Below are positions 26,218-35,169 of a stretch of 64,000 nt of DNA, piece by piece. The stretch comes from Litorimonas sp039975855 (GTDB lineage: Bacteria; Pseudomonadota; Alphaproteobacteria; Caulobacterales; Maricaulaceae): positions 186,001 through 250,000 of the forward strand of contig JBDWGH010000003.1 of the NCBI GenBank assembly GCA_039975855.1. The letters are read 5' to 3'. The position numbers and the translations under genes were made by a program. Within the stretch, counting starts at the first letter, position 1; each line of letters begins with the position of its first letter. The notes under the pieces are model-generated. The model saw nothing but the letters and a program-made list of their open reading frames with translations. It was not told the DNA's origin and made no database searches.

Positions 26218-27687
26218 CTAAAAGTTGAAGTAGAGGAATGGGGATTGCGTCAGGCTTAGTGATGCTAGGAATGCGGCTGATGCGGCTACCCCAGAGGTAA
26301 TCCCCAAGGCGCTGATGAGCGCGGAGGACCTTTTTAAAAGATCCTTCTCGAACAAGGCGGATATTTCTTTGGTGTTAGGTAGAAGGAACGCAGCGGCGGC
26401 AGCTAACGAACCCCACAATACAGTCTGGAGGTTGGCAGGCATGTGGATAGCGCCATCCGCGACTGATCCAAACATGCTCATCGTCATTGAGAGGGCACCG
26501 GTCGTTGTTGTGGCGCGGAAAAACACCCAAGCAACAACTGCGGCCAGGAATGTAATTGCCCAAGAGCTTATCCGTATGGCTTTGGCTGTTTCAACAATCT
26601 CAAGAACACCGAATGCCTTCGCAATAGCGCGAACAAATTGGTTCACGATCAGATAGACACCATGTAGTGCACCCCAGATGATGAAGTTCCAATGAGCGCC
26701 GTGCCACAGACCACCAAGCACCATTGTTGCGAAGTTATTGATGTACTGGCGCACCTTGCCGTGGCGATTGCCGCCAAGGGGAATGTAAAGGTAATCCCGC
26801 AACCAACGGCTAAGCGTCATGTGCCAACGGCGCCAGAATTCTGACATGTTTTCTGACTTGTATGGAGAGTTGAAGTTCCAAGGCAAGCGGATCGCAAATA
26901 ATAACCCGAGCCCAATAGCCATGTCGGAATACCCCGAAAAATCGAAGTAAATTTGGAAGGTGTAGGCAAGAGCTCCACCCCAAGCCGTCATTGTGGTGAC
27001 AACTGCGCCACTATCTACAGACCCAAAAACCTGATTGGCGTAGGGCGCGATGGAGTCGGCAATTGCGAGCTTCTTAAACAGTCCCAACGCAAAGAGGCAT
27101 AAACCTTCGCAAAACATAATCGCACGAGCACTGGGAGATATAATTTTCCGAAACTGCGGCATCATCTCCGCGTGATGAACAATAGGCCCTGCAATAAGTT
27201 GCGGGAAAAATGTAACAAATAACGCGTACTCAAGAGGGCTGTGCGAAGCTGGATCCATCTTTCCTGCATGACTGTCACAGAGGTAGGAAATCTGTTGAAA
27301 GGTGAAGAATGAGATTGCTAACGGGAGGAGTAACTTCGGATCAGGTAGGCCCACATCAAACAGAGCGTTGAAGTTTACCGTCAGAAACCCAAGGTATTTA
27401 TAAACACCTAAAAGGAGCAGGTTAGCTACTATACCAAAGATTAGAATTCGTTTGGACTTTGGCGTGCCGGGTTGCTTCAATATTTGCTTCGCCAAAACGT
27501 AGTTGACGCCCATCGACCCAATTAGAAGTATTAGGTACTCTGATTTGAACCAACTATAAAAAACGAGGCTGGCGCCAATCAAAAGAATTTGGCTATGCCA
27601 ACGCGTTTTAGAGAACAGCGTTGCGAAGAAGCCTAACAAAACCAAAGGCAGGAACTTCGTTAGGAATACGGGATCAGTGAATAACAT
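26218..27687 (-). CDS. MBOAT-family O-acyltransferase (AlgI-like)
   Basis: This 489-residue polytopic protein has the MBOAT/AlgI pattern. It has FWRRWHMTLSRWLRDYLYIP, then the presumed catalytic histidine in LGGLWHGAHWNFIIWGALHG, and YFDFSGYSDMAIGLG earlier. AlgI-type proteins pass acetyl groups across the inner membrane to polysaccharide or to a periplasmic partner. It lies between the TolC-like and SGNH-like genes with gaps of 18 and 21 bases, in one transcription unit driven from about 29.21 kb. Confidence 0.92.
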   Translation of the reverse strand: MLFTDPVFLTKFLPLVLLGFFATLFSKTRWHSQILLIGASLVFYSWFKSEYLILLIGSMGVNYVLAKQILKQPGTPKSKRILIFGIVANLLLLGVYKYLGFLTVNFNALFDVGLPDPKLLLPLAISFFTFQQISYLCDSHAGKMDPASHSPLEYALFVTFFPQLIAGPIVHHAEMMPQFRKIISPSARAIMFCEGLCLFALGLFKKLAIADSIAPYANQVFGSVDSGAVVTTMTAWGGALAYTFQIYFDFSGYSDMAIGLGLLFAIRLPWNFNSPYKSENMSEFWRRWHMTLSRWLRDYLYIPLGGNRHGKVRQYINNFATMVLGGLWHGAHWNFIIWGALHGVYLIVNQFVRAIAKAFGVLEIVETAKAIRISSWAITFLAAVVAWVFFRATTTTGALSMTMSMFGSVADGAIHMPANLQTVLWGSLAAAAAFLLPNTKEISALFEKDLLKRSSALISALGITSGVAASAAFLASLSLTQSPFLYFNF

Positions 27688-27705
27688 CTTAATAGTTCCA
27701 GGAAG

Positions 27706-29190
27706 CTAGAGTGCTGTTGGGTTTGAAGCGCTGGCCTGCATTTGGGTGGGAGCTTGGCAGGTCGGAACAATACCAATGCTTTGTTCTAGACGAGCTTTGG
27801 CTGTGTGAAGTTCGGCGCGCGCCATTTGCTCGCGAATATAGGAAAGCTCACGCATCAGCTCTTCTTTGACCAGATATGTTTCTGGTTGCTTGCCTGACGC
27901 AACGTCAGCGTTGAGGTCTTGGGTGATCTCACCTTGTACAGACAGAGCTTTCCAGGCGAGGGTTAGGTCATAATCCAATTTGTGCATTTGTTCGCGGGCA
28001 ATCATGACTTGCGCCATGACGGCACTAGCCAAAATTTCTGTCTGTCGTTCTTGTTCAGCGAGTGCGATTTTACCATTTCGTTTTGTTTCGCCGATCTGAC
28101 CGAGACGTAGGAGATCCCAACTCAAATTTAGCCCAGCGGATGCGAAGTCTTGGTTTAGAACAAAGCTGTTGGTGTTATGGTTGGCGCCAAGGAAGAAACG
28201 CATAGCGGGTAGATGACGCCATAGGTCTTCCTCATTTTTTAATTTTGTCAGGTCTGTTTGGTAGAGAGCTTGGCGAATTTCAGGGCGATTTTGGTAAGCT
28301 GTCGTGACGAGGTCCAACGCATCCTTTTTACCCAGTTCGCCTAGATTGGCTGGAAGTCGAGTGGATTCTAAATCGAAATTTGTTCCCGCTGGGACATTCA
28401 TCAGGCGGGCGAGTTCTGGTTTTGCCGAAAGCAGTGAACGATAAAGAGATTGATACCACCGGTTAATATCGATCAATTCACGCTGAAACATGAGTTCTTG
28501 GCGCTTTGTATCGGGATTTTTATCAGCGCGTTGTTGCGACAGATTGAGTGCATAGGTGACCCGGCTTTTCAACCACGCTGACTTTTTTTCTGCTTGTTCG
28601 AAAGCGACCGCACGCCAATAGGCGTTCTCGACATCGACCATCATCTTATTACAAAGATACTGATTTTGCTCGGCTTGAGAATAGGCATTGATCGCGCGCC
28701 TATTGGCTTTGAAACCACTCAATCCAATTTCGAGAAGATCCCAACTCGTCGTTAAGTTTGACCTTGCCGCAGCTCGATCTTGTGCTGTGTAAAAATCTTG
28801 AGGCATGGTGTCGGAAGCGTCATCGACTTTCTTACCGACAGAAGCGCTCGCGTTATTTCTCCATGTCCCATAGCTATTTGCATAAGCTTGCGGAAGGAAG
28901 TCTTTACCGCGCATCCCGGCTTTTCGAACTGTCTCCACCAATTGAGTTTGGGCGCGCGCGAATTCGGAGTTATGGGCAAGTGTGCGGGTCCGTACGTCGT
29001 TGATAGTAAGAGGTACGTCTATCTCTAGCGGTACAGCGTCAGGTCGCAGGGTGCTGTCCGTATAGCTAGATACGTTCGTGGAATCATACTTGACGGCCGT
29101 CGAAGCGCATCCACTCATTAGGAAGGCGCTGATAAGGCCAAATCCCATCAGAGATGTTTTAAGTTTAGATTTTTTTTGCTCAATTGTCAT
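27706..29190 (-). CDS. TolC-family outer membrane lipoprotein
   Basis: The 494-residue product has a lipoprotein signal ending in LMSGC and a long helical body of two repeated halves typical of outer membrane efflux proteins. Examples are NDVRTRTLAHNSEFARAQTQ in the first half and ENRPEIRQALYQTDL-like text in the second. TolC-like proteins give an outer membrane exit; here it probably serves polysaccharide export rather than drug efflux, because no RND or MFP gene is nearby. It is the first gene of the unit and has a sigma-54-type promoter 29-45 bases upstream of its ATG. Confidence 0.85.
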   Translation of the reverse strand: MTIEQKKSKLKTSLMGFGLISAFLMSGCASTAVKYDSTNVSSYTDSTLRPDAVPLEIDVPLTINDVRTRTLAHNSEFARAQTQLVETVRKAGMRGKDFLPQAYANSYGTWRNNASASVGKKVDDASDTMPQDFYTAQDRAAARSNLTTSWDLLEIGLSGFKANRRAINAYSQAEQNQYLCNKMMVDVENAYWRAVAFEQAEKKSAWLKSRVTYALNLSQQRADKNPDTKRQELMFQRELIDINRWYQSLYRSLLSAKPELARLMNVPAGTNFDLESTRLPANLGELGKKDALDLVTTAYQNRPEIRQALYQTDLTKLKNEEDLWRHLPAMRFFLGANHNTNSFVLNQDFASAGLNLSWDLLRLGQIGETKRNGKIALAEQERQTEILASAVMAQVMIAREQMHKLDYDLTLAWKALSVQGEITQDLNADVASGKQPETYLVKEELMRELSYIREQMARAELHTAKARLEQSIGIVPTCQAPTQMQASASNPTAL

Positions 29191-29218
29191 TTGATGACTC
29201 CGTTTTACGGATAAGTCA

Positions 29219-29235
29219 TTGCAATCGAGGGACCA
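29219..29235 (-). promoter_or_regulatory. Sigma-54 promoter for the TolC-like/MBOAT/SGNH-like unit
   Basis: Read on the minus strand the sequence is TGGTCC-CTCGA-TTGCA, with the invariant GG and GC separated by exactly ten bases. The match to TGGCAC-N5-TTGCA is good. It is followed by a short leader with CGGAG before ATG 29190. Candidate activator sites lie about 65-100 bases upstream. Confidence 0.75.
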
Positions 29236-29297
29236 CTTCCACGCTTAATAAAATCAGTGAGTTAGATGGTTAATGCCAGGTGAATATTGAAAATATT

Positions 29298-29331
29298 TTG
29301 CATTCTGCATTTCGCATTTTGCAAAATGCAA
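29298..29331. promoter_or_regulatory. LuxO-like enhancer sites (TTGCA-N3-TGCAA)
   Basis: TTGCA-AAA-TGCAA at 29319-29331 is a perfect dyad, and TTGCA-TTC-TGCAT at 29298-29310 is a near copy, 21 bases (two helical turns) apart. The form agrees with what I recall of LuxO binding sites in vibrios. They sit upstream of the minus-strand sigma-54 promoter at 29219-29235. Confidence 0.65.
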
Positions 29332-29367
29332 AATCAGGCTATCCGAGCTTCGGGGCACGGGCCTAGA

Positions 29368-32300
29368 TCAGTCTAGCGGACGATATAGCATCGCGTCATA
29401 ATCAACCATTATGCGCGTGTTACTTTGTGTAAGTTGAATGCCAATTGGCCAGACAGAATTCGGATTTACGTTCACCTTTTGATTATTGATTTGCAATCGA
29501 TTTGAAGAAGAAAGGTGAGTCCCTGTCTTTTCTGACAGGGGAATTTGAATGGGTCGCACTTCACCCGGGATGAGATTATTTTGAAGATAGAACGGCTCCA
29601 CCCACATAAGGCTACCGTCAGCGTCGACATAAGATAGCTTTAGCTGGAGTGTACTTACAATCTCGGTGCCAGCGTTAGTCACTGTGACCGCAAGAACTTC
29701 ACGATCGTCGTTTTCTCGAACGTTGATGTCAGAGAACGTAACAGACTTATAATACGCAGGGCTACACACGGTTGTTGAAACAGAGAGATCAATATCAGAG
29801 GGGAGGCCATCAAACTCTGGAACACTGAACTCGTCTGGATTATAGGCCGCGTTAAAGGGCTGGTCTTGAATTTTTAGATAGCCTTCGAAATCGATACGAA
29901 AAGCAGAACTTTCTCCAGGAAGAAGTCGATGGGGTCCAATACGCCCTGCATGTTGCTTGAACTCAGTTCCTGAATTTGTGTCAACGGCTCGTGCCAGAAC
30001 TTTGGTGCAAGTCGGAAATTCAGAAAGGTTTTTAATACGGCCAATCACGAACAATCGACCGCCTTTTTCAACGAGTTCTACGGCCATGAGCTCAATTTCG
30101 GGTCGTGCTAACCTTTGAATAGGGTCTGTGGGCGTTACCTGTTTTTGTCCCGTGAGGTCACGAAACTGTGGCGTATTTACATTTGATGTTAATGTTGGCG
30201 TATAGGTCTTGTCGGCGGGCGCATATTTAATCTGCCAAATTCTATTGGCGTTTTGAAGTAATGTCATTTCGGCAATGACAGGCCGAATCCCGATGGAAGT
30301 TAGGTAGGTTAGTTCTGTTTTAACACGAACTATTCCATCTCCTGCGGGTTTTACACTCATAGCCTTCACAGACGTGAGTTTTCCAAATGAGGGGACAAGG
30401 CCGCCTGTGAGTTTTTGGGTTTTCAAAAACTGCCCATAATCTAAATCCGGATCAGCGGCGAGCATAGAGAAGGCCTGCTCAGTCTCACGGAAGTCCAAAT
30501 GTTGATAGAACTGTGTTACTACGGCTTCAGGGGATAAAGGCTTTTGTTGGTTTTGGATCGTCTTGCTGATTATTACCGTGGTCACAAGAGCGACAATAAC
30601 CGGCAGTGTTCTTACCGCCCAGGTCATAGGTTGAGGTGGTACCCATGCCTTAGGCTTCGATGCAGGTCGGGTTATTGTATCGATTGTCAGAGTAGGACCG
30701 GGTTCCGGTATCTTGAGTGTTATATAAGGTGAACGAGCTTTTCTTAGAAAAGGTGTTGATTCTGAGGATATGAGGCGTTGCCGCAATGCAAGTCCGATCA
30801 ATGCCAGAAGGCCTAAAGTCAAAGACCCAATTGGCAAAATGCCCCACATGAGTTTCTGGTAGCCTGGTAAATCTCTTCTAGGTCTGACAGCGGGCAAGCG
30901 TGAAATATCCGGTTTTTCCCACACACGAATGCCGTTGTTGAGACGCGTGATCTGATTCCATCCTGTGTAGTGCAACACCGGATCGTAAAACTCGTCATTA
31001 GAGAACACATACTTCAGGTGAAATTTCTCTGCATTTGTCAGAAACTGATTGAGTGAAGCCAGGCCAGGGACGCCCATATATTTCGAGTTCTCCAGTCGCT
31101 CGACAGAATAGTTCATCAAGCTTGGAAGGCGCCTTGCAGAATGATAGTTTCCATCAACGGACTCGGCGTTGATAAGCGCGCTATGATAGGCAAATTGATC
31201 TCCAAATCCGAGCGTCAGGTAACGCCAATCTGAATGCCGGTCTTCATCCATAAAGGCTACAATTGGCGCGGGGTCAATGAAGTCGGGTTGAGTGGGTCTA
31301 AAGGTTGGCAGTAGAGCAGTCCCAACAGCCAGACCAACATAACTCACAATCATTAAGACTAGAGCAGCTCTACTCAAGAAAGAGCCAAAAGCACGATGGA
31401 TCAATATCTTTCCCCGCCCTTCCCATAGGCTTTGAACGGCCAGTCCTGCAAAAGGTAAAATCAAGATAGATGCCCAGAAGGTAAACCTATCTAAAGTGAG
31501 AATTTCAAATGCAGGTCCAAGAAGAATACGTGGAAAAGGCGTTGTTCCACCCGTACCCAAAAATAGTGCGATTAGAACGGAAAGCCCTAGAGGCCAGAGA
31601 GATGTTCTGGAAGATTTTAATATCACATAAGGCACCACGGCGATCAGCATGCCCCACGGAATTACAAAGAACATTAGTCCTAAATTGGGCTTCGCGATAA
31701 AATTCTCTCGGCTCCCATGGGGAATGCTAACCTGAGTAATTGGATCCGTGATCGACCAGTGCCAATAAGGAAAGACAATGGTTATGATTAGAAACAACAT
31801 CCCCAAACCCATTACAATTCCACGTATCAACGCGGGAGATGCCCATTTTAAATAGGCAAATTTGCCACTTGGTTTAGAGGAGTTCCGTCGCTTCAAATTT
31901 GCTAAGAGCGCCGCAATTCCAATCGGTGCAACAAAGAAGACCGTTCCAAATAAAGGTGTAACATGATGAACGGAGGTGGTTGCCGCGGATAGAATGAGAC
32001 CTAAAGCCAAGTCTCTTTTTCGACCATGCTCAATCCAGTTAGATATGTGAGGAATTGCGTTTAGGAACAGTGCGATTGAAAGCAACGTAGGAAGCTGCCC
32101 AAAGATATGCAGCGTTTCCGAGATGCTCGTGGAAAACACACATAGCATTGCGGCATAGGACGCGGCCTTATCGTTAACCCACAAGCGGCTAAACCTGAAC
32201 ACTCCAATAATCAGAATGCCAATAGCCAAAAGTTGCAGAATGATAAATGCGATGCGCATATCCATGAAGCGCATCAAGACCCCTAAGGCTTGATGGCTAC

Positions 32301-32496
32301 CTGGCGGATAGGCTGTGACCGTAAATCCCGTATACCAACGTGTTTCCCAAGGGTCGAACCAGGATGTTAGATAGTGATTTCCAAAAAACATATGAATGTA
32401 GGAGTCATATGTCTGTCCATAGGTGAAAGGTAAGAGCGCCCCATGAAACATGAGCGCTAATAAGATCGCGAGATATGTCCACGACCTTGCCGTCAT
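29368..32496 (-). CDS. Large membrane protein related to 6-pyruvoyl-tetrahydropterin synthase-related (PTPS_related) proteins
   Basis: The 1042-residue product starts with a multi-helix domain holding WFDPWETRWYTGFTVTAYPP, GSHQALGVLMRFMD and HHVTPLFGTVF, which matches the bacterial membrane family named PTPS-related. The last helix of this part is near residue 570. After a further membrane segment (about 620-645) the C-terminal 400 residues look periplasmic and beta-rich, with an NTF2-like stretch (VVTQFYQHLDFRETEQAFSM) and an Ig-like end. The family often goes with glycosyltransferase/EPS genes and may handle lipid-linked sugars. It starts one base after the flippase gene ends. Confidence 0.8.
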   Translation of the reverse strand: MTARSWTYLAILLALMFHGALLPFTYGQTYDSYIHMFFGNHYLTSWFDPWETRWYTGFTVTAYPPGSHQALGVLMRFMDMRIAFIILQLLAIGILIIGVFRFSRLWVNDKAASYAAMLCVFSTSISETLHIFGQLPTLLSIALFLNAIPHISNWIEHGRKRDLALGLILSAATTSVHHVTPLFGTVFFVAPIGIAALLANLKRRNSSKPSGKFAYLKWASPALIRGIVMGLGMLFLIITIVFPYWHWSITDPITQVSIPHGSRENFIAKPNLGLMFFVIPWGMLIAVVPYVILKSSRTSLWPLGLSVLIALFLGTGGTTPFPRILLGPAFEILTLDRFTFWASILILPFAGLAVQSLWEGRGKILIHRAFGSFLSRAALVLMIVSYVGLAVGTALLPTFRPTQPDFIDPAPIVAFMDEDRHSDWRYLTLGFGDQFAYHSALINAESVDGNYHSARRLPSLMNYSVERLENSKYMGVPGLASLNQFLTNAEKFHLKYVFSNDEFYDPVLHYTGWNQITRLNNGIRVWEKPDISRLPAVRPRRDLPGYQKLMWGILPIGSLTLGLLALIGLALRQRLISSESTPFLRKARSPYITLKIPEPGPTLTIDTITRPASKPKAWVPPQPMTWAVRTLPVIVALVTTVIISKTIQNQQKPLSPEAVVTQFYQHLDFRETEQAFSMLAADPDLDYGQFLKTQKLTGGLVPSFGKLTSVKAMSVKPAGDGIVRVKTELTYLTSIGIRPVIAEMTLLQNANRIWQIKYAPADKTYTPTLTSNVNTPQFRDLTGQKQVTPTDPIQRLARPEIELMAVELVEKGGRLFVIGRIKNLSEFPTCTKVLARAVDTNSGTEFKQHAGRIGPHRLLPGESSAFRIDFEGYLKIQDQPFNAAYNPDEFSVPEFDGLPSDIDLSVSTTVCSPAYYKSVTFSDINVRENDDREVLAVTVTNAGTEIVSTLQLKLSYVDADGSLMWVEPFYLQNNLIPGEVRPIQIPLSEKTGTHLSSSNRLQINNQKVNVNPNSVWPIGIQLTQSNTRIMVDYDAMLYRPLD

Positions 32497-32497
32497 T

Positions 32498-33787
32498 TTA
32501 CCGGGTTAACTTGTCTTTTCTCAAAGGCATCAGAATAGTTCCTATCAGGATTGTTGCGCATATAACTTGAATGAGCAACTTCAGGCTAAAGTAGGTTTCT
32601 AACCCAATGTCAGGAAAGAAGTGATTAACTGCCGATAGAGAGATGAGTTGAACGCCGCTAAAGCCTAGAATGATCAAAGCAGCGAAACCTCGACCCTGCG
32701 CGATTTGGTAGATTGCGCACAGATGGCTGCCGATGAAGACTGCGCCTGTGAGAGCGCTTATCCAAACGATTGAAGACAGCGCAAGATATTCATCCCCGAG
32801 CATGACGCTCACAATTAGATTAGCGTTAGGCAGAATAATCAACATTGCCGCGACAGTAATTATGGCTATTGCGCCCAAAAGGAGCAATAATTCCTGTGGA
32901 GACTTCTGATCGGCTTGTCGTTTCGCGACGAGAGGCTGAAGGATCATTGAAGAAGATAGGAAAGCGAAAAAGAAAACGCGCTGAATGAGCAGCAATCCCG
33001 CGACGAGGCCGGCAGTCTCAGGCGAAAAACTAGCCTTTGCGATAACAATATCGCTATCTAGAACCAATACTTGAGCGATCTGCAAAATTAAGTACGGCAA
33101 GGCGACGACGCCAAGCGCTTTTGTCTTCGGGTCAAGTCTCGGTACTTTGCGTGGACTAAGACGTTTGAAATCTTCTTTGCGTGTGGAAAAAACAAAACCA
33201 GCTATGATGGAAAGCCCAACAGCTGCGGCGATGCCTGCTAATCCAAATCCGAGTTTCCAGAGGATCAGGCTGCCAAAAAGTCGAATTATCCATTCAGCTT
33301 GAATCGAAAGAATGATCTTCGGAAGATCAATCAATCCCTGAGTGAGGCCTCTATAAATCACCATTGGAAGAAAAAAGGGTATTGCGAGTGCCAAGACACA
33401 AAGGGCCAAGGGGGACGAAAAGTTCAATGCCCCAGAAATGTAATTCGCCAACGCGATAACAATAAACATTGCGGGCAAGGAGAATTTGAGGCTTCGCCAA
33501 GATAGCACATGTGCCCGTTTATAGCTTTGTTGAAATTGACTTTCTTTTGCCGTCAACTCCGCAAATGCAAATTGTAGTGCACCTAGGAATGACAAGACTC
33601 CCAGCTTTAACGTTAGAAGAAGTGTGAGGTCAGCAAAGGCTGCCGGTCCCATCATGCGGGCAAAAACCATGTTGAAAACTAGATTAGCAGCATTCGCGAT
33701 ATTCGCCGAAACGAACAATGCGGCAGCGGGCCCGACTAACGCGTTTGACCGCATCGCTTTCAAAGGAAGCTTGATAGATTTTGCCAT
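32498..33787 (-). CDS. Polysaccharide flippase (MOP/Wzx-like)
   Basis: The 429-residue protein has about 12 membrane helices and the Wzx/MATE-like opening ANLVFNMVFARMMGPAAFAD, with GVVALPYLILQIAQVLVLDS in the middle. Such proteins flip lipid-linked oligosaccharide units across the inner membrane. Its start is immediately next to the stop of the GT2-STAS gene, which implies coupling. Confidence 0.85.
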   Translation of the reverse strand: MAKSIKLPLKAMRSNALVGPAAALFVSANIANAANLVFNMVFARMMGPAAFADLTLLLTLKLGVLSFLGALQFAFAELTAKESQFQQSYKRAHVLSWRSLKFSLPAMFIVIALANYISGALNFSSPLALCVLALAIPFFLPMVIYRGLTQGLIDLPKIILSIQAEWIIRLFGSLILWKLGFGLAGIAAAVGLSIIAGFVFSTRKEDFKRLSPRKVPRLDPKTKALGVVALPYLILQIAQVLVLDSDIVIAKASFSPETAGLVAGLLLIQRVFFFAFLSSSMILQPLVAKRQADQKSPQELLLLLGAIAIITVAAMLIILPNANLIVSVMLGDEYLALSSIVWISALTGAVFIGSHLCAIYQIAQGRGFAALIILGFSGVQLISLSAVNHFFPDIGLETYFSLKLLIQVICATILIGTILMPLRKDKLTR

Positions 33788-34960
33788 CTATGCCTCCGAC
33801 AATGAAAAACGGGTATTGTCAGCTAAGTGGCTAGGGAGGCGATTGAGAATAGTGCAGTTAAATAAGGCGGTGATGGAAGAGCGCCGCGCTACAGACAAAA
33901 TGTCATTATCATCAGGAAGGTGAATTGAAACTTCTTTGCCACGAGCCAAGAGATTTTCGCAAACCTCCGTAAGTGTTGTAAACACAGATGGGCCTAGAGT
34001 TTTAACGTTCGAAAAATCTAACGTGATGAGCTGCTTTTCATCCGAAATAATCGCTTCCATCGATCGAATGCTATGTGTGCTCAATACCTCGCCTGAGCGA
34101 AGGTGTTGAGTAAGGGCTGGGGAGGTTAGATTTCGTCTATTTTGAAAACGCGCTCTGATTTTCCACTGACTGAAAATCAAAGAAGTCATTTTTAGCCCAC
34201 CTTTAATGACATCTGAAAATTTGATGTTCGACCCTGGAACTTCAGTCCATTCAAGAACCGGGTATTCGAAGAAGTTCTTTCGTTCACGCCGGTTTGGGTT
34301 AGAAATTCTCAAGAACAATTCTACATCGAAAAGCCAACCTGCAGTGAAAGGTGCATCTAAGCAGTTGATTAGATGTTCGTTATTGCGAAATAATTTCGCG
34401 CCGCATTGCGTGTCTTTCAACGCTAAACCTGTCGCCAATCGACCCATCGATGCGCAAACCAGAGAAATCAATTTACGATGAATGTCTCGATAGACGCGAC
34501 GACCCAGTCCGCCAGCACGCGATCCGAAAACCACATCAATGTTGTCTAAGCGCTCTGCAACTGAGATGAAGTCGTTGATTGCATTTAGCGGTGTCGCAAG
34601 ATCAGCGTCCAAAAACGCTATATATTTATCGCCGCGCTCGGCTGCAAATTTAAGCCCGTGACGAACAGCTTCCGCTTTTCCTGCATTTCGCGCCATTGTT
34701 AGGACGTCGACCTGTTTAGGTAACGCCGCCATGGCTCCGCAGAGCAGGCTAATTGTTAGATCTTTCGAACCGTCATCTACAAATATGAAAGAAATTTTGG
34801 GGTTCTTTCGGGCGAAGTTTAAGAAGACCTCCAGATGTAATCGGTTGGCCTCATTATAACAGGGTATAATAATCGAGGTTCGATCATGTTTCCAAATAGA
34901 CCGCTTTAGTGACGGTTCTTTTGATAAGGTTTCAGCCGGTGAAGTTTCGTGTTTGGTCAT
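33788..34960 (-). CDS. GT2 glycosyltransferase (dolichol-phosphate-mannose synthase type) fused to a STAS-like domain
   Basis: I place the start at ATG 34960 (MTKHETSPAE), preceded by GGAGATTAAA; the frame also opens at a TTG at 34972. Residues 25-255 form a GT2 domain: SIIIPCYNEANRL, FIFVDDGSKD and the metal-binding DxD in FLDADLATP (118-120). This is the DPM1/DPG synthase type that makes polyprenyl-phosphate sugars. Residues about 285-380 look like a STAS domain: LITLDFSNVKTLGPSVFTTL followed by LLARGKEVSIHLP. STAS domains are regulatory partners of anti-sigma kinases and transporters; a fusion to GT2 is unusual. It heads a three-gene unit with a sigma-54 promoter upstream. Confidence 0.85.
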   Translation of the reverse strand: MTKHETSPAETLSKEPSLKRSIWKHDRTSIIIPCYNEANRLHLEVFLNFARKNPKISFIFVDDGSKDLTISLLCGAMAALPKQVDVLTMARNAGKAEAVRHGLKFAAERGDKYIAFLDADLATPLNAINDFISVAERLDNIDVVFGSRAGGLGRRVYRDIHRKLISLVCASMGRLATGLALKDTQCGAKLFRNNEHLINCLDAPFTAGWLFDVELFLRISNPNRRERKNFFEYPVLEWTEVPGSNIKFSDVIKGGLKMTSLIFSQWKIRARFQNRRNLTSPALTQHLRSGEVLSTHSIRSMEAIISDEKQLITLDFSNVKTLGPSVFTTLTEVCENLLARGKEVSIHLPDDNDILSVARRSSITALFNCTILNRLPSHLADNTRFSLSEA

Positions 34961-34989
34961 TTTAATCTCCAATTATTCGGAGATAACTA

Positions 34990-35005
34990 CGCAAATGCTG
35001 GGCCG
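34990..35005 (-). promoter_or_regulatory. Sigma-54 promoter for the GT2-STAS/flippase/PTPS-related unit
   Basis: On the minus strand the sequence is CGGCCC-AGCAT-TTGC, with GG-N10-GC spacing. Transcription would start near 34980, about 20 bases before ATG 34960. It is divergent from the plus-strand promoter at 35119-35135, and the two share the upstream repeats between them. Confidence 0.7.
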
Positions 35006-35033
35006 CGATTTTCTCTATGTTTTCGGCTAATTT

Positions 35034-35105
35034 CTTTGCAAATCAGAAAACACATTCGCATTTCGCAAAGATCATTTTGCAATTTTGCTCAATTTGCACG
35101 CAAAA
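35034..35105. promoter_or_regulatory. Cluster of TTGCA-like repeats between divergent sigma-54 promoters
   Basis: This AT-rich stretch holds a TTGCA at about 35036-35041, TCGCA-TTT-CGCAA at 35056-35068 (a dyad close to TTGCA-N3-TGCAA), TTGCA at 35077-35081 and TTGCA-CGCAA at 35094-35103. They are degenerate relatives of the perfect site at 29319-29331. Their place between two divergent GG-N10-GC promoters fits enhancer sites for a sigma-54 activator. Confidence 0.55.
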
Positions 35106-35118
35106 CATGGCGTTTTTC

Positions 35119-35135
35119 GCGGCATGTCCATTGCA
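35119..35135 (+). promoter_or_regulatory. Sigma-54 promoter for the secreted protein/GH/GT4 unit
   Basis: The sequence CGGCAT-GTCCA-TTGCA has GG at 35121-35122 and GC at 35133-35134 with ten bases between. It is a close match to TGGCAC-N5-TTGCA. Expected initiation near 35146 leaves a short leader before ATG 35170. Confidence 0.75.
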
Positions 35136-35169
35136 ACCATTCATAGGCAACTTCGCAAAGAAAAGACCT

